From Ruminococcaceae bacterium UBA5397 (GTDB taxonomy: Bacteria > Bacillota > Clostridia > Oscillospirales > Acutalibacteraceae), in contig DHOF01000062.1 in NCBI GenBank assembly GCA_002411615.1, forward strand, positions 2,114 to 11,898: a stretch of DNA of 9,785 nt, written 5' to 3'. The notes under the pieces were generated by a model. That model made no database searches. It saw nothing but the letters and a program-made list of their open reading frames with translations, and had not been told where the DNA came from. Within the stretch, counting starts at the first letter, position 1. Each line of letters opens with the position of its first letter. Both the position numbers and the translations under genes were made by a program. Shown piece by piece: positions 5,960 to 9,785 of this stretch.

Positions 5960-5992
5960 TATTTAGTTAGAAACGGATGTGTTTTGTAGCAG

Positions 5993-6991
5993 ATGAGTTT
6001 TGAAATACTGGGAACCGGAAGCGCCCACCCGGCCTGCCGGAAAACAAACGACGATATCGCCCAACTGGTCGACACTTCTGATGAATGGATCAAAACCCGC
6101 ACTGGAATTGAATCACGATACGTCTGTACCACAGAAACGCTCCAGGACCTCGCCTTGGAAGCGGCTCAAAAAGCGCTCAAAATGGCCAAAGTACAACCAA
6201 AAGAATTAGATTTAATTTTAGTTGCCACCATTCGTGGCGACTGCATCACCCCCTCTGCCGCCTGCATTCTGCAGAACGCTCTGGGGGCCTCTTGTCCTGC
6301 GTTTGACCTCAATGCAGCCTGTTCCGGTTTCCTTTATGCGCTGGATACGGCAGACGGCTGGTTTTGCCGCAATCGTGCCAAAAAGGTACTGGTTGTTGCC
6401 GCCGAAACAATGAGCCGTCTATTAAACTATCAGGACCGCACCACCTGCCCGCTCTTCGGAGACGGTGCAGGCGCAGCCGTTCTTGGACAAGGGGATGCTC
6501 TATTATCGATTCACCTCACTGCAAAAGGAGATCCTCTGACGCTCCGAATCGATAATACCGACGGTCAAAGTCCATTTTTAAAAATGGATCATCCTGCCGA
6601 ACAATATCTGCATATGTCCGGGCAAAACACCTACCGCTTTGCAGTGAGCAATCTGTGCCGTCAATTAAAGCTTGCCGCCCAAGAAGCCGGCATTGATTTA
6701 GAAGACCTCGACTGGGTACTTCCGCATCAGGCAAATCTGCGGATTATTGAAGGGGCACAGCACCGTCTGCCGATTCCAACTGAAAAATATTGTATCAACA
6801 TTCAGAACTGGGGCAATACTTCCGCCGCCGCAGTTCCAATTCTGATGGATGAGTTTTGCCGAAAAGGCACTTTTAAACCCGGTGATCTTTTAGGCCTTGT
6901 CGTTTTCGGCGGCGGTCTGACTACCGGCAGCGCAATTCTGCGTTGGACGATCGATCCTAATAATTTTTTTGATTCGGAGGTTTCAAAATGA
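5993..6991 (+). CDS. fabH: 3-oxoacyl-ACP synthase III (beta-ketoacyl-ACP synthase III)
   Basis: A 332-residue chain-starting condensing enzyme: it joins an acyl-CoA primer to malonyl-ACP. The Cys-His-Asn triad is C110 (LNAACSGF), H245 (PHQANLRII) and N275 (NWGNTSAAA). The N-terminal MSFEILGTGSAHP and VDTSDEWIKTRTGIESR are classic FabH motifs, and GGGLTTGSAILRW ends the fold. Only the last dozen residues are beyond the usual end. The ATG at 5993 is the first start after an in-frame TAG two codons upstream, so the start is secure. Its ribosome site is poor: the best candidate is GGATGTG, about 11 bases away. It is the first gene of the fab operon; its stop overlaps the fabK start as ATGA. Confidence 0.96.
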   Translation: MSFEILGTGSAHPACRKTNDDIAQLVDTSDEWIKTRTGIESRYVCTTETLQDLALEAAQKALKMAKVQPKELDLILVATIRGDCITPSAACILQNALGASCPAFDLNAACSGFLYALDTADGWFCRNRAKKVLVVAAETMSRLLNYQDRTTCPLFGDGAGAAVLGQGDALLSIHLTAKGDPLTLRIDNTDGQSPFLKMDHPAEQYLHMSGQNTYRFAVSNLCRQLKLAAQEAGIDLEDLDWVLPHQANLRIIEGAQHRLPIPTEKYCINIQNWGNTSAAAVPILMDEFCRKGTFKPGDLLGLVVFGGGLTTGSAILRWTIDPNNFFDSEVSK

Positions 6992-7935
6992 TTCATTCAC
7001 CAATTTGTGATTTATTCGGAATCAAATATCCCATCTTCCAGGGAGGCATGGCATGGGTTGCTGATGCTTCTCTCGCAGCAGGAGTCAGCAATGCAGGCGG
7101 TTTGGGCCTGATTGCCGGAATGAACTCCAACGGAGAACAGCTCCGCGCTGAAATTCGCAAATGCCGGGAACTCACCGATAAGCCTTTCGGCGTTAATGTT
7201 ATGCTGATGAGCCCCTTTGTCGAAGAGGCTGCACAAACCGTCATTGAAGAAAAAGTCCCCATCGTTACTACCGGTGCCGGCGTTCCCGGAAAATACATGC
7301 CGGCCTGGCTAAAAGCGGGCATTAAAGTGGTCCCGGTCGTCGCCTCTGTGAATTTTGCAAAACGAGCCGTCCGCAATGGAGCCTGTGCCGTAGTGGCAGA
7401 GGGCTGCGAAAGCGGCGGCCATATTGGAGAACTTACCACCATGGCGATGGTACCGCAGATCGTAGATGCTGTAGATGTTCCCGTTCTTGCCGCCGGCGGA
7501 ATTGCCGATGGAAGGCAGGCAGCCGCGGCCTTTATGCTGGGCGCACAGGGAATCCAAGTCGGCACCCGCTTTTTAGTTGCAAAGGAATGCACCATTTCTG
7601 AAATTTATAAAGAACGAATCTTAAAATCAAAAGATACCGACACAATCGTGACCGGCCGCCGAACAGGCGATGCCGTACGAGCTTTAAAAAGTCCTTTTTC
7701 CAGAGAATTTGCTAAACAGGAAGCCAATCTTTCGATTTCGGAAGAGTCCCTGCAGGCATTGGGAACCGGTGCATTGCGAAAAGCTGCACGGGAAGGTGAT
7801 CTGGAACATGGATGCTTTCTTGCCGGGCAGGTTGCCTCCATGGTTAAAAAAGAACAAACCTGTGCCGAAATCATTGAAGATCTGTTTTCCGGCGCAGAAA
7901 CTGCACTGAAAGGGGCTTCCAAATGGATCAGATAG
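6988..7935 (+). CDS. fabK: Enoyl-ACP reductase II (FMN-dependent FabK)
   Basis: A 315-residue flavoenzyme that does the last reduction of each elongation cycle, turning trans-2-enoyl-ACP into acyl-ACP. It is a TIM-barrel protein of the nitronate monooxygenase superfamily. Key pieces are the N-terminal YPIFQGGMAWVA and SNAGGLGLIAG (flavin phosphate region), H145 in EGCESGGHIGELTTM (the catalytic His equivalent to H144 of the pneumococcal enzyme), and AAGGIADGRQAAAAFMLGAQGIQVGTRFL. FabK is structurally unrelated to FabI, which matters because FabK enzymes are generally triclosan-resistant. The ATG at 6988 has GGAGG 7 bases upstream and overlaps the fabH stop by 4 bases. The gene end overlaps fabD by 13 bases. 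The fab context separates it from plain nitronate monooxygenases. Confidence 0.95.
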   Translation: MIHSPICDLFGIKYPIFQGGMAWVADASLAAGVSNAGGLGLIAGMNSNGEQLRAEIRKCRELTDKPFGVNVMLMSPFVEEAAQTVIEEKVPIVTTGAGVPGKYMPAWLKAGIKVVPVVASVNFAKRAVRNGACAVVAEGCESGGHIGELTTMAMVPQIVDAVDVPVLAAGGIADGRQAAAAFMLGAQGIQVGTRFLVAKECTISEIYKERILKSKDTDTIVTGRRTGDAVRALKSPFSREFAKQEANLSISEESLQALGTGALRKAAREGDLEHGCFLAGQVASMVKKEQTCAEIIEDLFSGAETALKGASKWIR

Positions 7936-8855
7936 CATTTCTGTTCAGCGGTCAAGGGACCCAATATACTGGAATGGGACAGTCCCTCTGTAACGTAAGT
8001 CCCGCTGCAGAAGCAGTCTTTGAGATGGCTGATAAAATCCGTCCCGGCACAAAAAAGCAATGCTTTTCCGGTACAAAAGAAGAGCTTACCATCACCCGCA
8101 ATACTCAGCCCTGCGTTTGGTGTGTGGATTATGCGGCGGCGATGGCTCTAAAAGAAGCCGGTATTACCCCCAGCTGTGCCGCTGGTTTTTCTCTCGGAGA
8201 AGTTGCAGCGATGACTTTTTGCAAAGTAGTTTCTCCGGAAGATGGCTTTCGCGCCGTCTGCCGCCGCGGAGAACTGATGGAAAAATCAGCAGAGGAAAAT
8301 CCAGGCTCGATGGCAGCTGTCCTTCGTCTTTCAGAAGAAGAAGTGGAGGGAATCTGTGAAAAATTTGAGGCTGCATGGCCGGTCAATTATAACTGCCCGG
8401 GACAAATTGCCGTCTCCGCAAAGCTTACGGAAATTGAGCCACTGTGTGAAGCAGTAAAAGAAGCAGGCGGGCGCGCAGTTCCAATCAAAGTCAGCGGCGG
8501 ATTCCATTCTCCTCTGATGAAAAGTGCTGCACAGTCATTCGGCGATTATCTTCAAAAAGTAGATCTGCATTCTCCAGAGCTTTCGCTCTATGCAAATTAC
8601 ACAGCACAGCCTTATCCTGCCGATAAAAATGAAATCATCCGGCTTCTTTCCCTTCAAATCTGTTCCCCGGTTTTATGGCAGAAAACCATTGAGCATATGG
8701 CAGAAAACGGCATTCATACTTTTATCGAATGCGGCCCTGGAAAAACACTTTCCGGCCTTGTCAAAAAGACATTGCCTCAGGCACAGATTTTCCGGGTAGA
8801 AGACTCCGAAACTCTTCAATCTACGTTAGAAGCACTAAAGGAGGGCAAAAAATGA
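7923..8855 (+). CDS. fabD: Malonyl-CoA:ACP transacylase
   Basis: A 310-residue enzyme that moves malonyl from CoA to acyl carrier protein. It opens with IAFLFSGQGTQYTGMG (usual form FPGQGSQ). The nucleophile is S90 in AGFSLGEVAAM, and the partner is H195 in VSGGFHSPLM. R115 in CRRGELME would hold the malonyl carboxylate, and NYNCPGQIAVS fits the conserved NxPxQ segment. The residue before the nucleophile is F rather than the usual H of GHSLGE. The ATG at 7923 has AAGGGG 7 bases upstream, inside the end of fabK. The stop overlaps the fabG start by 4 bases (ATGA). Length is normal for FabD. Confidence 0.95.
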   Translation: MDQIAFLFSGQGTQYTGMGQSLCNVSPAAEAVFEMADKIRPGTKKQCFSGTKEELTITRNTQPCVWCVDYAAAMALKEAGITPSCAAGFSLGEVAAMTFCKVVSPEDGFRAVCRRGELMEKSAEENPGSMAAVLRLSEEEVEGICEKFEAAWPVNYNCPGQIAVSAKLTEIEPLCEAVKEAGGRAVPIKVSGGFHSPLMKSAAQSFGDYLQKVDLHSPELSLYANYTAQPYPADKNEIIRLLSLQICSPVLWQKTIEHMAENGIHTFIECGPGKTLSGLVKKTLPQAQIFRVEDSETLQSTLEALKEGKK

Positions 8856-9598
8856 AAACACTCTCCGGAAAAACAGCCGTGATTACCGGCGGTTCCCGTG
8901 GAATCGGCCGTGCAATCGCTTTGAAAATGGCTTCTGAAGGCGCCAACATTGCAATTCTTTATGCCGGAAACAAAGAGGCCGCACAAAAGACGATCTCTGA
9001 GCTTTTGGCATTTGGCATTAAAGCAAAAGCTTATCAATGTGATGTTACCGATGCAGACGCCACAAGCGTTACCTGCAAAGAGATTTTAAATGACTTCACT
9101 TCTGTACAAATTCTCGTAAATAACGCGGGGATTACCCGGGATGGACTGTTGCGCCGCATGAAAGAGGAAGATTTAGACGCTGTTCTCAATACCAACCTAA
9201 AAGGTGCTTTTCATATGATTGAAGGCTTCTACGGCACGTTTCTGCGCGCACGCGAAGGCCGGATTATTAATATTTCATCTGTAGTCGGTCTTTCCGGAAA
9301 CGGCGGACAAACCAATTATTCCGCCGCAAAGGCCGGATTGATCGGCTTAACGAAATCGGTGGCAAAAGAACTCGGCAGTCGAAATATCACTTGCAATGCG
9401 ATTGCTCCGGGTTTCGTTGAAACCGATATGACCGCTTCTCTCCCCGAAAAAGTGCGGGAAGAGACCCTCTCCTCGATTCCGCTCAAGAGAATGGCTCAGC
9501 CGGAAGATATCGCCGATGCGGCAGTTTTTCTGGCAGGCCCCAACGCCTCTTATATTACAGGAGTCGTACTTCGGGTAGACGGCGGAATGTGCATGTAA
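8852..9598 (+). CDS. fabG: 3-oxoacyl-ACP reductase
   Basis: A 248-residue NADPH-dependent short-chain dehydrogenase that reduces 3-ketoacyl-ACP to the 3-hydroxy form. The coenzyme motif is TGGSRGIG (12-19). NNAG lies at 90-93, N115 in NTNLKG, S143 in ISSVVG, Y156 and K160 in YSAAK, and PGFVETDM follows. The reading frame is open further upstream, to 8729, but the start is placed at 8852: AGGAGG sits 7 bases upstream there, and the protein then begins at the normal family position (MKTLSGKTAVITGG). The upstream extension would only be fabD read in another frame. The gene overlaps fabD by 4 bases and is followed by fabF after 27 bases. Confidence 0.96.
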   Translation: MKTLSGKTAVITGGSRGIGRAIALKMASEGANIAILYAGNKEAAQKTISELLAFGIKAKAYQCDVTDADATSVTCKEILNDFTSVQILVNNAGITRDGLLRRMKEEDLDAVLNTNLKGAFHMIEGFYGTFLRAREGRIINISSVVGLSGNGGQTNYSAAKAGLIGLTKSVAKELGSRNITCNAIAPGFVETDMTASLPEKVREETLSSIPLKRMAQPEDIADAAVFLAGPNASYITGVVLRVDGGMCM

Positions 9599-9625
9599 TT
9601 TCTAACAGAGAAAGGAGCTGTTTTG

Positions 9626-9785
9626 ATGAATCGAGTTGCCATAACTGGAATCGGAGCGATTACGCCGATTGGAAATGACGCCTCTACTTTTTGGGACCAT
9701 CTGGTCCACGGCGTCTGCGGAATTGCTCCCATCACTCACTTTGATACCAAAGACAGCAAAGTAACCCTTGCGGCCGAAGTAAAAG
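9626..9785 (+). CDS. fabF: 3-oxoacyl-ACP synthase II, N-terminal fragment
   Basis: The first 53 codons of a gene cut by the right edge. MNRVAITGIGAITPIGNDASTFW is the standard start of FabF/KASII elongating enzymes (RVVxTGxGxxxPxG), and GIAPITHFDT matches the next conserved block. The catalytic Cys-His-His lies outside the window, so activity cannot be judged. FabB-like or polyketide synthases share this N-terminus, but the fab context favours FabF. The ATG at 9626 has AAGGAG 8 bases upstream. It lies 27 bases after fabG on the same strand with no terminator between, so it belongs to the operon. Confidence 0.93.
   Translation, partial: MNRVAITGIGAITPIGNDASTFWDHLVHGVCGIAPITHFDTKDSKVTLAAEVK

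Noticed and set aside
6993..7595. Open frame of 200 codons on the minus strand opposite fabK
   Set aside because: Antisense to a fully conserved FabK; rich in Ala/Pro/Thr as expected for a complement frame, with no ribosome site or motif.
8729..8851. Longer fabG start 41 codons upstream
   Set aside because: The extension reads through fabD in another frame and gives a sequence unlike any FabG; the start at 8852 has a strong ribosome site and the normal N-terminus.

Overview
The window reads as a chromosomal segment of a Gram-positive, anaerobic Firmicute, most likely a clostridium of the Oscillospiraceae/Ruminococcaceae type. The basis is the type II fatty-acid gene order fabH-fabK-fabD-fabG-fabF with FabK as the enoyl reductase, Shine-Dalgarno-led genes in short operons, intrinsic terminators with T tracts, and moderate GC with AT-rich intergenic gaps. 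The species cannot be fixed from the sequence alone. I see no mobile element, tRNA, rRNA or CRISPR array. Base and codon composition look even throughout.

Layout: (1) 1-1118, minus strand: the 5' end of a DUF1275/YoaK-family membrane protein gene, then a MerR-family regulator with a C-terminal TipAS-like ligand-binding domain. The regulator has a MerR-type promoter with a perfect palindrome between the -35 and -10. (2) 1069-2639, minus strand: a membrane-anchored HtrA/DegP-type serine protease with a PDZ domain and its own terminator. (3) 2820-3366, plus strand: a single corrinoid adenosyltransferase-like (CobA/CobO/BtuR) P-loop gene, ending in a hairpin shared with the convergent genes that follow. 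(4) 3382-4763, minus strand: a two-gene operon of TrkA/KtrA-type RCK proteins, with a promoter overlapped by an inverted repeat. (5) 4813-5816, plus strand: an M19 membrane dipeptidase gene, divergent from the trkA pair. (6) 5899-9785, plus strand: the fatty-acid synthesis operon fabH, fabK, fabD, fabG and the start of fabF, driven by a near-consensus promoter.

How the genes work together: the fab genes form one biochemical unit. FabD loads malonyl onto ACP, FabH starts chains, FabF (cut by the window edge) elongates, FabG reduces the 3-keto group and FabK reduces the enoyl group. Overlaps of 4, 13 and 4 bases suggest translational coupling from fabH to fabG. No acpP lies between fabH and fabK, where it often sits in related operons; fabZ and acc genes would be expected past the right edge. 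The two RCK proteins probably gate a K+ transporter encoded elsewhere. The remaining genes look like independent housekeeping or stress units.

I found no convincing new multi-gene system. The points worth a second look are small: candidate operators at three promoters, the absent acpP, a GFSLGE nucleophile elbow in FabD, a repeat-bearing disordered tail on HtrA, and an orphan corrinoid adenosyltransferase-like gene.
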